The notes beneath the pieces were generated by a model. That model had not been told where the DNA came from and did not search any database. It saw nothing but the letters and a program-made list of their open reading frames with translations. Of a stretch of DNA of 64,000 nucleotides, positions 41,948 to 51,175 are shown one piece after another (within the stretch, counting starts at the first letter, position 1; each line of letters starts with the position of its first letter). A program made the position numbers and the translations under genes. Source of the DNA: Microbacterium pumilum (GTDB taxonomy: Bacteria; Actinomycetota; Actinomycetes; Actinomycetales; Microbacteriaceae); assembly GCF_039530225.1 (NCBI RefSeq), contig NZ_BAAAOH010000001.1:3844001-3908000 (forward strand), given 5' to 3'.

Positions 41948-42463
41948 ATGACCAGTGCCGTCGACGTGGTCCGCACCGTGATCGCGCCTCTCACCCGCAC
42001 GGCGTGGTGGCGCAAGCTGGCGCCGATCGTGCTGCCTCCGATCGAGCGGTTGCTCTCTCGCGTCTCGCGTGGGCGCTTCCAGCTCAGCGGCATCATCGTG
42101 CCCTCCCTCATGCTCCACACGATCGGCGCGAAGTCGGGCGAGCCACGCGACGCTCCGCTGATGTACACGGCCGACGGCAGAGGACGTGCGATCGTCGCGG
42201 GCACCAACTGGGCGGGAGCGAAGCACCCGGCGTGGACGGCGAATCTGCTCGCGCATCCGGATGCCGATATCACCGTCCGCGGACGCCGCATGGCCGTGCA
42301 CGCCACCCTCATCCCGGATGAGGAGCGAGACGCCACCTGGGCGCTCATGGAGGCCCAGTGGCCCGATTATCGCGACTATGAGCGGGACTCCGGCCGGACG
42401 GCGAGGATCTTCATCCTGCAGCCTGTCCACAGGCCATCCGGCGCCGCGGAGAGCGCACCGTAG
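41948..42463 (+). CDS. Deazaflavin (F420)-type nitroreductase-family protein, copy 2
   Basis: A 171-residue paralogue of the preceding gene, similar along its whole length: LHTIGAKSGEPRDAPLMY, VAGTNWAGAKHPAWTANLLAHPDADITVRGRRM and WPDYRDYERDSGR. The pair arose by tandem duplication and has since diverged at many positions, including the N-terminal helix. The frame is open upstream, but ATG 41948 matches the paralogue's start. Substrate unknown. Confidence 0.87.
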   Translation: MTSAVDVVRTVIAPLTRTAWWRKLAPIVLPPIERLLSRVSRGRFQLSGIIVPSLMLHTIGAKSGEPRDAPLMYTADGRGRAIVAGTNWAGAKHPAWTANLLAHPDADITVRGRRMAVHATLIPDEERDATWALMEAQWPDYRDYERDSGRTARIFILQPVHRPSGAAESAP

Positions 42464-42566
42464 ACCCGGCCCGTGATCGTCGCCGTCGTCGACGACCGCG
42501 TGAGTGGCATCACCGCGACGCTGGACCTGCCGCCCATCGGCTACTGCAGCTGACTCGCGCTCCTGC

Positions 42567-43994
42567 TCAGGGGGTGAGCAGCCCGATGGTGCGCGGGCGC
42601 ACGATCGCCCAGAGCGAGACGATGCCGATGATCGCGCAGCCGGTCATGACAAGCGCCATCGTCGTCGGCGTGATGCCGGCATCCCGCGCGATCCATCCCA
42701 CGATCGGGGCGATGAGACCCGCGACCCCGAAGTTCGTCGCACCGATGAGCGACGCCGCTGTGCCCGCGGCCTTGCCATGTCGATCCAGAGCCAGCACCTG
42801 TACGCAGGGGAACGTGAAACCGCACGCCGTCATGAAGAAGAAGAGCGGGATCATGACGCCCCAGATGCCTGCACCGAGCTGATCGAGCACGATGATCGAG
42901 GCGGATGCGACGACCAGCACCGCGGTCGAGAATGCCATGACCCACTGCGGACCGAACCGTGCGGCGAGCCGCGATGCCGCCTGCACGCCCAGTACGACGC
43001 CGAGCGAGTTGACCGCGAAGAGCAGTCCATACTGCTGAGCGTCGAAGTCGAACGTGCTCTGGAACAGGAACGACGAGCTCGAGAGGTACGAGAACAGACC
43101 GCTGAAGGTCATGGCGCCGATGATCAGAACTCCGATGAACACGCGGTCCGACAGGACGCTCTTGTACCGCTGCAGGACGGTCGTGCTGCCGCGATCACTG
43201 CGCCGCGCCTTGGGGAGCGTCTCGGGCACCAGGAAGATCGCGCACACCAGCATGACCGCGCCGTAGATCGCGAGCACCACGAAGATGCCGCGCCACGGCA
43301 TCACCGCCAGCAGTGCCGACCCGATGAGCGGTGCGGCGACGGGCGCGACTCCGGAGACGAGGGCCAGTCGCGACAGCATGACAACGAGGCGGCGTCCGCC
43401 GAACAGGTCGCGGACGATCGCCATCGCGACGACGCCGCCGGCGGCCGCGCCCATTCCCATGAGCACGCGTGCGATGCCCAGGGTGATCAGAGTCGGAGAC
43501 AACGCTGCTCCGATGCTGGCGACGACGTGCAGCGCCGTCACGGCGAGCAACGGGATGCGGCGGCCCACCTTGTCGCTGAGCGGCCCGACGATGAGCTGCC
43601 CGAGTGCGAAGCCCAGCATCGTGCCCGTGAGGGTGAGCTGGATCATCGTGGCGGTCGTCTGGAAGTCCTCCATCAGCACCGGGAACGCCGGCAGATAGAG
43701 GTCGACGGTGAACGGTCCGAGCGCCGTCAGCGCACCGAGCAGGATGATGTAGACCACCCTGCGCCCGTGTGAGATCGAGTCGCCCGGGTGAAGCATGATC
43801 GGCGCCGTGGCCGGATTCGGTCCGAGCGTGCGGATGGCACCCGTCGCGGGCACTCCGCCGATCGTGTGGATCGCCCCGGTGGCCGACAGGTCGCTGACGG
43901 TTCGGACAGCGCCGGTCGAGGGCGCGGGCGACGTCGAGGCGCCTTCGGTGGCATCCGTCGGAGGAATGACGGGAACAGTGGCGGTATCGAGCAC
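42567..43994 (-). CDS. MFS drug-resistance transporter, Bcr/CflA type
   Basis: A 475-residue MFS permease with 12 helices from about residue 68. FTVDLYLPAFPVLMEDFQTT and LGQLIVGPLSDKVGRRIPLL are typical of the Bcr/CflA subgroup, which exports drugs by proton exchange. The N-terminal 65 residues are a Thr/Ala-rich cytoplasmic extension with three and a half 12-residue repeats (GAVRT, GAIHT, GAIRT), absent from typical family members. It begins with GTG 43994. A CGAATCGATTCG palindrome lies 84 bp upstream. Confidence 0.88.
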   Translation of the reverse strand: MLDTATVPVIPPTDATEGASTSPAPSTGAVRTVSDLSATGAIHTIGGVPATGAIRTLGPNPATAPIMLHPGDSISHGRRVVYIILLGALTALGPFTVDLYLPAFPVLMEDFQTTATMIQLTLTGTMLGFALGQLIVGPLSDKVGRRIPLLAVTALHVVASIGAALSPTLITLGIARVLMGMGAAAGGVVAMAIVRDLFGGRRLVVMLSRLALVSGVAPVAAPLIGSALLAVMPWRGIFVVLAIYGAVMLVCAIFLVPETLPKARRSDRGSTTVLQRYKSVLSDRVFIGVLIIGAMTFSGLFSYLSSSSFLFQSTFDFDAQQYGLLFAVNSLGVVLGVQAASRLAARFGPQWVMAFSTAVLVVASASIIVLDQLGAGIWGVMIPLFFFMTACGFTFPCVQVLALDRHGKAAGTAASLIGATNFGVAGLIAPIVGWIARDAGITPTTMALVMTGCAIIGIVSLWAIVRPRTIGLLTP

Positions 43995-44077
43995 AGGGTC
44001 TTCGTTTCAGAAACGGGAGCGGAGTGCGCCGACACCGGTGGGGCGCATGGGGATGGGTCGTTCCGGATCGGCTGGAT

Positions 44078-44089
44078 CGAATCGATTCG
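44078..44089. promoter_or_regulatory. Perfect 12-bp palindrome upstream of the MFS gene
   Basis: CGAATCGATTCG is self-complementary and lies in the MFS leader region near a weak -10 (TACGAT on the minus strand). It may be an operator for an unlinked regulator. Confidence 0.4.
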
Positions 44090-44283
44090 GAGATCTCTAT
44101 CGTAACGGATGCATCCCCCTTCCCCGCAACCGCCGACGCGGCATCGGGTGTTTGCCCCGGCTTCTGTCGGCGCCTTCTCAGACCCCCTCGCATGCGCTCG
44201 CATAGGATGGCCGTACTCTTTGCGCCACCCCCACCGACCTGTCCGCCAGCCCTGTGCCGGGCGCCCGAGCCGAGATCCTGCTT

Positions 44284-45003
44284 ATGACCCCGACATCCCA
44301 GCGCCCGTCCGACAAGCGCGTCAGCGGCAACCCCGCAACGCAAGCCGACATCAATCTCACCGTCAAGCAGCAGCGGGAGCAGAAGCGCCAGGAGAAGCTG
44401 GCCGAGTACCAGAAGCAGCTCGCCAAGCGCCGGCGCAGCAAGCTCGTGTGGTGGGTCGTCGGATCGGCCGCCGTCGTGGTCGTCATCGCTCTGATCGTCG
44501 CCTCCATCGTCTTCGCTCCGAAGGCGGCACCGACCTACACCCCCGGCAGTGACGGCGCGGATATCGAGGGCGTCGAAACGTTCGAGAATGTGACCGAGCA
44601 CGTCGACGGCACCGTGGACTACCCCCAGTCGCCTCCGGCAGGCGGGCCGCACAACCCGGTGTGGCTCAACTGCGGCATCTACGACCAGCCTGTGCCGAAC
44701 GAGAACGCCGTCCACGCTCTCGAGCACGGCGCGATCTGGGTGACGTACGACGCATCGCAGGTCACGGGTGACGAACTGGCGAGCCTGAAGAGCCAGCTGC
44801 CGTCGACGTACGTGGTCCTCTCGCCTTTCGAGGGACTCGATTCGCCGATTGTGCTGAGCGCCTGGAACCACCAGCTGAAGCTCGATTCCGCGGATGACTC
44901 GCGGATCCCGCAGTTCTTCGAGGAGTACTGGCGCAGCCAGAGCGCGCCCGAGCCGACGGCGGCCTGCACCGGAGGGCTCGATGCTCCCGGCAAGCAGTCC
45001 TAG
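44284..45003 (+). CDS. DUF3105 family membrane-anchored protein
   Basis: A 239-residue protein. A basic coiled-coil segment (VKQQREQKRQEKLAEYQKQL) precedes one membrane helix (LVWWVVGSAAVVVVIALIVA, about residues 52-72). The outer domain matches DUF3105: VDYPQSPPAGGPHNPVWLNCGIYD, AVHALEHGAIWVTY and LSAWNHQLKL. The conserved Cys and His residues suggest metal binding, which is not proven for the family. ATG 44284 was preferred over one 30 bp upstream. A DUF305 gene follows 9 bp later, a common pairing. Confidence 0.9.
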   Translation: MTPTSQRPSDKRVSGNPATQADINLTVKQQREQKRQEKLAEYQKQLAKRRRSKLVWWVVGSAAVVVVIALIVASIVFAPKAAPTYTPGSDGADIEGVETFENVTEHVDGTVDYPQSPPAGGPHNPVWLNCGIYDQPVPNENAVHALEHGAIWVTYDASQVTGDELASLKSQLPSTYVVLSPFEGLDSPIVLSAWNHQLKLDSADDSRIPQFFEEYWRSQSAPEPTAACTGGLDAPGKQS

Positions 45004-45012
45004 GCAGGATCC

Positions 45013-45714
45013 GTGAGCGAGGCCGACCCGAGCAGCGCCGAGCCGACGAGCACACCGACGAGCAGCGCCATGAGGCGTGGGCTGCTCATCGCTCTGAGCC
45101 TCGTCCTGGTCATCGCGCTCGGGTTCGCCATCGGGCGGTTCTCGACGTTCGGCGCGTCCCCGTCGTCGGCTCCGGCATCAGACTCGGCCGAGGCGGGCTT
45201 CGCGCGCGACATGCAGGTGCACCATGCGCAGGCCGTCGAGATGGCGATGGAGATCTACCGCAAGACCGACGATCCCGATCTCCGAGTGCTCGCCTACGAC
45301 ATCGCGACCGGCCAGGCCGGCCAGCGCGGCGAGATGTACGACTGGCTCGTGCAGTGGGGTCTGCCGCAGTCCGGGGCACCGATGATGGCGTGGATGACGG
45401 AATCCGACGCGGGACACGAGCACGGCGGGTCGAGTGCGCCCCCCCTGACGGATGACCAGGCGCGTGAGGCGATGGGCATGGCGACGGATGCGGAGATCAG
45501 CGCCCTCGCCGCGGCCACCGGCAGCGATGCGGACTGCATGTTCCTCTCGCTCATGATCCGCCACCACGAGGGAGCAATCCCCATGGCCGAAGCGGTCATC
45601 GAGCTCGGCTCGGAACCACGGGTGCGGGAAGTCGCGCAGAGCATGAAAGCGACCCAGACGGCCGAGATCGACGCCATGGAGAGCATGCAGAGCCGCCTCG
45701 GCTGCAGCGGCTGA
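45013..45714 (+). CDS. DUF305 family protein (ferritin-like, secreted)
   Basis: A 233-residue protein with an N-terminal membrane anchor (GLLIALSLVLVIALGFAIG, about residues 18-36) and two DUF305 helical units. FARDMQVHHAQAVEMAMEIY and FLSLMIRHHEGAIPMAEAVI carry the conserved paired histidines and methionines, which suggest metal (possibly copper) binding. It starts with GTG and follows the DUF3105 gene by 9 bp, so both are probably cotranscribed. A degenerate relative is at 37957. Confidence 0.9.
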   Translation: MSEADPSSAEPTSTPTSSAMRRGLLIALSLVLVIALGFAIGRFSTFGASPSSAPASDSAEAGFARDMQVHHAQAVEMAMEIYRKTDDPDLRVLAYDIATGQAGQRGEMYDWLVQWGLPQSGAPMMAWMTESDAGHEHGGSSAPPLTDDQAREAMGMATDAEISALAAATGSDADCMFLSLMIRHHEGAIPMAEAVIELGSEPRVREVAQSMKATQTAEIDAMESMQSRLGCSG

Positions 45715-45730
45715 CCCCGGGTGCTCCTCG

Positions 45731-45747
45731 CCCCCCCCCGTTACAGT
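45731..45747 (+). promoter_or_regulatory. -10 hexamer TACAGT preceded by a nine-C tract
   Basis: C9 (45731-45739) lies 2 bp before TACAGT (45742-45747), which ends exactly 6 nt before the GTG at 45754. The arrangement predicts a leaderless mRNA whose promoter spacing could vary if the C tract slips. Confidence 0.5.
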
Positions 45748-45753
45748 GGTCGC

Positions 45754-46197
45754 GTGACCGCAGCGAGTTCCCCCCTCCCCCGGCGGCGGCCGGTGGTCGT
45801 GACGATTGCGGTGGTGCTGGTGTATCTCACCGGGGCAGTGGGCGCGCTGATCGGCGTGCTGATCCTGCTCAGCCGGTACCAGGTCGACCGCGCTTCGGTG
45901 CTTCCGGTCTCGCTGCTGGGTGCGGGGATCATCCTGTTCGCGCTGTTGACGTTCGCGGTCGCCTCGGGACTGTCACGGGGCAGCACTCTGGCACGACTGC
46001 TCGTCACGCTCTATCTCGGAGCAGAGTTCGTCCTGAACGTCATCGCGATCGCCTCGACCGACTCGTGGGATTGGGTGGCGACGATCCAGGTCGTCGCAGA
46101 GGCCTTCGTCGTGTTCGCGCTCTGGGCGCCGCCCGGTCGAAAGCATTTCGCGCCTCAACCCGGGCAACCCGTCGCCACGGCGAGCGCCCGGCCCTGA
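45754..46197 (+). CDS. Small four-helix membrane protein, unknown function
   Basis: A 147-residue protein with four hydrophobic segments: PVVVTIAVVLVYLTGAVGAL, VSLLGAGIILFALLTFAVAS, LLVTLYLGAEFVLNVIAIAS and IQVVAEAFVVFALWA, with short polar ends. The layout is that of small membrane proteins of unknown role in actinobacteria. GTG 45754 was chosen from the -10 spacing. The large P-type ATPase gene converges 3 bp away. Confidence 0.75.
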   Translation: MTAASSPLPRRRPVVVTIAVVLVYLTGAVGALIGVLILLSRYQVDRASVLPVSLLGAGIILFALLTFAVASGLSRGSTLARLLVTLYLGAEFVLNVIAIASTDSWDWVATIQVVAEAFVVFALWAPPGRKHFAPQPGQPVATASARP

Positions 46198-46200
46198 CGC

Positions 46201-48645
46201 TCATCCGAGGCTCGTGACTCCGGCTTTCGCGAGCTCCTTCGCGACAAAACGGCGATGGAAGAACCTCACGATCTCGATCGCCCCGATCGTGAGCACCGTC
46301 ACGATCGTCACGAGATATGCGACATCCTCGCCCGGGTCGACGAGCTCGAAGAACTCTGACGCGAGCGGGATCGTGAAGATCACGAGGAGCGTGATGAACA
46401 TCGCTCCGATCACGAGCACCTTGTAGCGGTTGATCGGGCGCGACAGCACGGTGAGCACCCAGATGCCCACGATGGCGAGGATGATCGTCGACCCCGTCCG
46501 CAGCTCGGGCTCCTCCGCCCCGAGCGACTTCGCCCCGAGCGTGTACAGCGTCAGCGCGATCGCGATGATCGTGCCAGAGGGGATCGCGAAGCTCAGCGAG
46601 CGCTTGAGGAACCCGGGCACATATCGCTGCGAGTTGTGCATCAGCGCGAGGAAGAACGCCGGGATGCCGATGGTCAGTCCGTCGGTGATGGAGAGCTGGC
46701 GCGGCAGGAACGGGAACTCCAGCACCAGCACGCCGAACAGGATGGCAAGTCCCGTGGCATAGACGGTCTTGTTCAGGAACAGCATCGACACCCGCTCGAT
46801 GTTCGCGATGACCTGCCTGCCTTCCGCGACGACGTCGGGGAGGTGCGAGAACTGTCCGTCGAGCAGCACGAGTCTCGCCACCGCTTTGGTGGCCGCCGCT
46901 CCGGAGTTCATCGCGATGCCGATGTCCGCGGTCTTGATGGCGAGCGCGTCGTTGACGCCGTCCCCCGTCATCGCGACGGTGTGGCCGTTGGCTTGGAGCG
47001 CGACCACCATGCGCTTCTTCTGCTCGGGTGTGACGCGTCCGAACACCGTGTGCGTCTCGAGCACCTCGCCGAGCGCCGCATCGCTCTCCGGGAGCTTGCG
47101 CGCATCGAACCCTTCCGCGACGTCGAGACCCACTTCGCGCGCGATGGCCGCGACCGTGCGTGGATTGTCACCCGAGATGACCCGGATGCCGACCCCCTGC
47201 TCGCGGAAGTACGTGAGAGTCTGTGCGGCATCGGGCCTCACCCGCTCGCGGAAGGTCAGCACGACGGCCGGCGAGACGCCCGGAGGCAGACTCTCCTCAT
47301 CGACAGCGGCATCGGTCAGGGCCGTCGCAGAGTGGGCCAGCACGAGCGTGCGGCGGCCGGTCGAGGCCAGCTCGGTGACCGTTCGGCCGAAGCCCGTGGC
47401 CGGGTCGGACGCCGCGTCGCCGAACACCATCTCCGGCGCGCCCAGCACCCACGTGCCGCCCGGGCCGTTCGCGAACGACACCGCGCTCCACTTGCGGGCG
47501 GACGAGAACGGGATGTCGCGGGCGACAGAGAGCGCATCCTGCACCGGATACGGCGCCTGCAGGCATCGTGCCGTCGCGTTCGCCGCGGGTGCGGCGCCGT
47601 ACCACGCCAGCACCGCGTCGACGTCGGGCGCGGCATCCGGAACCGGGTGAGCACCGTCGAACTCGATCTCGCCCGCGGTGAGCGTGCCGGTCTTGTCGAG
47701 GCAGATGACGTCCACGCGGGCGAGCCCCTCGACTGCGGGCAGCTCGTTCACGAGCACTTGGCGGCTCGCCAGCTTCGCGGCACCGACAGCGAACGCGATG
47801 GAGGTCATGAGCACCAGGCCGAGCGGGATCATCGCGGTGAGGGAGGCGATCGTGTTCACGACCGCCTGCACCCACGTTCCGCTCTCCCACGCGGTGACCC
47901 AGCCGCCGGCGACCATCATCTGGGCGTTGAGGACGAGGAGTCCGATCGGACCGATGATCCAGCTCATGAACCGCAGCACGCGGTTGATCGAGGTGCGCAG
48001 CTCCGACGAGACGAGCGAGAACCGCTTCGCCTCACCCGCGAACTTGTTCGCGTACGAGTCGGCTCCGACGCGGGTCACCTGTGCTTCGCTCTCGCCCGCG
48101 ACCACGATCGAGCCCGAGAGAGCCTCGTCGCCCGGCTTCTTGTCGACCGCGTCGGACTCGCCGGTGAGCATCGACTCGTCGATCTGCAGCGCGCGGGTGT
48201 CTATCACGATCGCGTCGGCCGGTACCTGGTCGCCTGCGCGCAGGATGAGTATGTCATCGAGCACGACGTCCACGGGTGGAATCTCGGCGTCGAGACCGTC
48301 GCGGCGCACCCGCGCGAGCGGAGCGTTGAGCAGCGCGAGCCGGTCGAGGGCTGCTTTGGCACGGAACTCCTGCCAGCATCCGATGATCGAGTTGGCGAAG
48401 GCCGCGAGCCCGAAGATCGCGTCCTGCCAACGGCCGAGCACCAGCAGGATGCCGAAGCAGGTGAAGACGATCGCGTTGAACAGTGTGAAGACGTTGGCGC
48501 GGACGATCGTCCAGACACTCCGGCTCGTGTTGGCCGCGAAGGAATTGGTGCGACCGGTGGCGATGCGCTCGGCCACCGCAGCCGCGCTGAGACCGATCGA
48601 CGGGTCGACGTCGACGGGTGCGGAGACGACGGGCGCGGCATCCAT
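46201..48645 (-). CDS. CtpE-like cation-transporting P-type ATPase
   Basis: An 814-residue P-type ATPase. The actuator motif MLTGESDAVDKK, phosphorylation site CLDKTGTLTAGE with Asp near residue 320, nucleotide-domain FSSARKWSAVSF and hinge MTGDGVNDALAIKTADIGIAM are present. Ten membrane helices fit its length. It lacks N-terminal heavy-metal domains and most resembles mycobacterial CtpE, which transports calcium; the ion here is inference. ATG 48645 is 6 nt after TAGGGT. It is monocistronic. Confidence 0.9.
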   Translation of the reverse strand: MDAAPVVSAPVDVDPSIGLSAAAVAERIATGRTNSFAANTSRSVWTIVRANVFTLFNAIVFTCFGILLVLGRWQDAIFGLAAFANSIIGCWQEFRAKAALDRLALLNAPLARVRRDGLDAEIPPVDVVLDDILILRAGDQVPADAIVIDTRALQIDESMLTGESDAVDKKPGDEALSGSIVVAGESEAQVTRVGADSYANKFAGEAKRFSLVSSELRTSINRVLRFMSWIIGPIGLLVLNAQMMVAGGWVTAWESGTWVQAVVNTIASLTAMIPLGLVLMTSIAFAVGAAKLASRQVLVNELPAVEGLARVDVICLDKTGTLTAGEIEFDGAHPVPDAAPDVDAVLAWYGAAPAANATARCLQAPYPVQDALSVARDIPFSSARKWSAVSFANGPGGTWVLGAPEMVFGDAASDPATGFGRTVTELASTGRRTLVLAHSATALTDAAVDEESLPPGVSPAVVLTFRERVRPDAAQTLTYFREQGVGIRVISGDNPRTVAAIAREVGLDVAEGFDARKLPESDAALGEVLETHTVFGRVTPEQKKRMVVALQANGHTVAMTGDGVNDALAIKTADIGIAMNSGAAATKAVARLVLLDGQFSHLPDVVAEGRQVIANIERVSMLFLNKTVYATGLAILFGVLVLEFPFLPRQLSITDGLTIGIPAFFLALMHNSQRYVPGFLKRSLSFAIPSGTIIAIALTLYTLGAKSLGAEEPELRTGSTIILAIVGIWVLTVLSRPINRYKVLVIGAMFITLLVIFTIPLASEFFELVDPGEDVAYLVTIVTVLTIGAIEIVRFFHRRFVAKELAKAGVTSLG

Positions 48646-48651
48646 GGACTC

Positions 48652-48657
48652 ACCCTA
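48652..48657 (-). promoter_or_regulatory. -10 hexamer TAGGGT of a leaderless start
   Basis: It lies exactly 6 nt before the ATG at 48645 on the minus strand. Confidence 0.55.
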
Positions 48658-48764
48658 ACGATGAGCGGGACGCGATCAGCCGGCCGGGTCGAGTGGGCAG
48701 GTACGACGAGACCGGGAGTGCGCCTGCCCCCCGGCGGCGCGCTCCCGGTCCGTCGATCGGCCGA

Positions 48765-49742
48765 TCAGCCCTTCGTCGCACCTGCCAGCAGGCCACGCAC
48801 GAAGAAGCGCTGCAGCGCGAAGAACACGATGAGCGGCGTCAGCATCGTGATGAACGCACCCGCGGATTGCAGGAACCACTGGTTGCCCCATGTTCCCGAT
48901 AGGGACGCCAGAGACTGCGTCATCGGCAAGGACGTCGATGGCGCGAATATCGTCGCGACCAGCAGGTCGTTCCAGACCCAGATGAACTCCAGCACCGCGA
49001 ACGACGCGAGCGCCGGGGCCGACAGGGGCAGGATCATCCGGAAGAAGATCTGGCCGTGCCCGGCACCGTCCACGCGTGCCGCCTCGATCACCTCGCTGGG
49101 GATCTCGGCGATGAAGTTGTGCAGGAGGAAGACCGCCAGCGGCAGCGCGAAGATCGTGTGGGCGATCCACACGGTCGCGAAGCTGTGGTCGATGTCGCGC
49201 AGTTCGAGACCAGGGAAGATACTGACACCGTTGACGGTCAGGCCCCGGGAGAAGAGGCTGAGCAGCGGGACCAGGGCCATCTGGATCGGCACGATCTGCA
49301 GCGCGAACACCGCGATGAAGATGAAGTTCTTGCCCTTGAAGTCGATCCAGGCGAACGCGTACGCCAGCAGCGATGCGACGGCGAGCGCGAAGGCGACCAC
49401 GGGGATCGTGATGGCCAGCGAGTTCAGGAACGACTGCGCGAGGGTCAGCGACGTTCCGCCGGCTGTGAGCGCGGCCTGATAGTTGCCGAGCGTGAAGTCC
49501 GGGTTGGTGAAGACGGTCCACCAACCCGTGGTCTGCGAGTCGGCACCAGGGCGGAACGAGGTGACGAAGAGGCCGAACGTCGGGATCGTCCAGAAGAACG
49601 CGATCGCGATGGCCGCGATCGTCGCACCCTTGGAGGTGAGGCGCTTCTGGGCCATCTTCTCGTGCCGGCGGGTGTCGCGGGCGACCTGTCGTGCCGAACG
49701 CCCATCGACGTTCGACTCGATCACCAGATTGGTGGTGGTCAT
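48765..49742 (-). CDS. Sugar ABC transporter permease (MalG type)
   Basis: A 325-residue permease with six helices after a basic cytoplasmic N-terminus. The EAA loop is AARVDGAGHGQIFFRMILPLSAPAL near residue 236, typical of MalG-like carbohydrate permeases. It pairs with the MalF-type permease, whose stop overlaps its start by four bases. No ATPase gene is in the operon, as is normal in actinobacteria, where an unlinked MsiK-type ATPase serves several systems. Confidence 0.92.
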   Translation of the reverse strand: MTTTNLVIESNVDGRSARQVARDTRRHEKMAQKRLTSKGATIAAIAIAFFWTIPTFGLFVTSFRPGADSQTTGWWTVFTNPDFTLGNYQAALTAGGTSLTLAQSFLNSLAITIPVVAFALAVASLLAYAFAWIDFKGKNFIFIAVFALQIVPIQMALVPLLSLFSRGLTVNGVSIFPGLELRDIDHSFATVWIAHTIFALPLAVFLLHNFIAEIPSEVIEAARVDGAGHGQIFFRMILPLSAPALASFAVLEFIWVWNDLLVATIFAPSTSLPMTQSLASLSGTWGNQWFLQSAGAFITMLTPLIVFFALQRFFVRGLLAGATKG

Positions 49743-51097
49743 CGGATCTCCCTCTGCTTCCTGATCTGAACGACGTTGAACCAGATGAGCGGTATGACGA
49801 ATATGAACAGCACGATGGCGAGCGCGGCAGCGTGGCCGTAGCTCTGGAATCGCTGCTGCTGGTTCACCATCTCGAACGCGAGGACGGTGGAGTTCGCGCG
49901 ACCACCGGTCATGACGGCGACGATGTCATAGATCTTGAGCGAGCCGATGGCGATCGTGGTCACGACGACGACAATGGAGGATCGGATGCCGGGAATCGTG
50001 ACGTTGCGGAACCGTTGCCAGGCGTTGGCGCCGTCGATCTCCGCCGCCTCGTTCTGCTCCGGCGGCACCGCCTTGACCGCGGCGGACAGGATGACCATCG
50101 CGAGCCCGGTCTGGCTCCAGATGAAGACGACGACCAGCAGCAGCGTATTGACGAGGGGCTCGGTCGCGAGCCACGGCACCGGGGGGAATCCGAAGAACGT
50201 CACGATCGCATTGAGGAGACCGATCTGGTCGCCCTGGCGATAGTCGTACATGAATTTCCAGATGATGCCCGCTCCCACGAACGAGATCGCGAACGGCATG
50301 AAGATGAGGATCTTCAGTGCCTTCTCGCCCTTCGCGCGATCGATGAAGACCGCGTAGGCGAGTCCGATGACAGTCGCAAAGATCGGCGCCACGATCACCC
50401 AGATGATCGAGTTGACGACCGACCAGAAGCCCTCGGGGTTCGTGAAGACCCAGATGTAGTTCTCGAGTCCGACGAAGCTCTTCCCGGTCTTGTCGAAGAA
50501 CGACTGGAAGAACGTCGAGATGGCAGGGTAGATCAACCCGATGAGCAGCAGGACCGCCGCGGGAGCCGCGAACAGGATCAGCTGGAAGAGGTAGCCCCTG
50601 CCCTGACGCGCCCGGAAGTCGGCGTAGAACAGTATGGCGCCGAGGAGGATCGCGATGGCCAGCACATAGATGACCGCGTTCTGGTACGGGCGCAGCAGCA
50701 TGAAAGCGATGACCGGAATCGCGAAGCACGCGATCACCCGAATCCAGAAATAGACCGTGCCGGCACGGGGTGCGTATTCGATCAGAAGCAGCAGGATGCC
50801 GACGACGGCCCCGAAGACCAAGAGGATGATGGGGATCTGCACGATCGGCCCCATGTTGCCGATCCACTGGAAGAAGCTGTTGAACGAGACGCCCAGCGAC
50901 GTCGGCCGGGCTCCCTCGACCGGCGGTCGGGTGACCATGAAGAGGAACAGGGCCGCGACCAGGATGAAGCCGATCCACACGACGATGACCGTCGTGCGGT
51001 GTTGTCGGGCGAAGAACGCGGCCTTCTCCGCAGCAGACTTCTCGGCTGCTGCGATCACATCAGCCTTGGTTTTCGGCGCCTTTACGGTGTCAGTCAT
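49739..51097 (-). CDS. Sugar ABC transporter permease (MalF type)
   Basis: A 452-residue permease, longer than average. After a charged N-terminus it has two or more extra helices (residues about 35-160) before the standard six-helix core. The EAA loop is NEAAEIDGANAWQRFRNVTIPGI near residue 360. It works with the MalG-type partner. ATG 51097 was preferred over 51115 because GGAAAGG lies just before it. An intercistronic hairpin separates it from the upstream binding-protein gene. Confidence 0.91.
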   Translation of the reverse strand: MTDTVKAPKTKADVIAAAEKSAAEKAAFFARQHRTTVIVVWIGFILVAALFLFMVTRPPVEGARPTSLGVSFNSFFQWIGNMGPIVQIPIILLVFGAVVGILLLLIEYAPRAGTVYFWIRVIACFAIPVIAFMLLRPYQNAVIYVLAIAILLGAILFYADFRARQGRGYLFQLILFAAPAAVLLLIGLIYPAISTFFQSFFDKTGKSFVGLENYIWVFTNPEGFWSVVNSIIWVIVAPIFATVIGLAYAVFIDRAKGEKALKILIFMPFAISFVGAGIIWKFMYDYRQGDQIGLLNAIVTFFGFPPVPWLATEPLVNTLLLVVVFIWSQTGLAMVILSAAVKAVPPEQNEAAEIDGANAWQRFRNVTIPGIRSSIVVVVTTIAIGSLKIYDIVAVMTGGRANSTVLAFEMVNQQQRFQSYGHAAALAIVLFIFVIPLIWFNVVQIRKQREIR

Positions 51098-51175
51098 GAC
51101 TGCCTTTCCGAGCACGTCATCGGACTCATGGATGAGAGCCTGCCACGGCCGGGACTGCCGAGACCAGTGGCGGTG

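Noticed and set aside
44011..44110. Small gene upstream of the MFS transporter
   Set aside because: No open frame here has a ribosome binding site or recognisable sequence; only a palindrome and a weak -10 are visible.
46636..49479. Open frame of over 900 codons on the plus strand
   Set aside because: It is antisense to the P-type ATPase and sugar permease genes, which have clear motifs.
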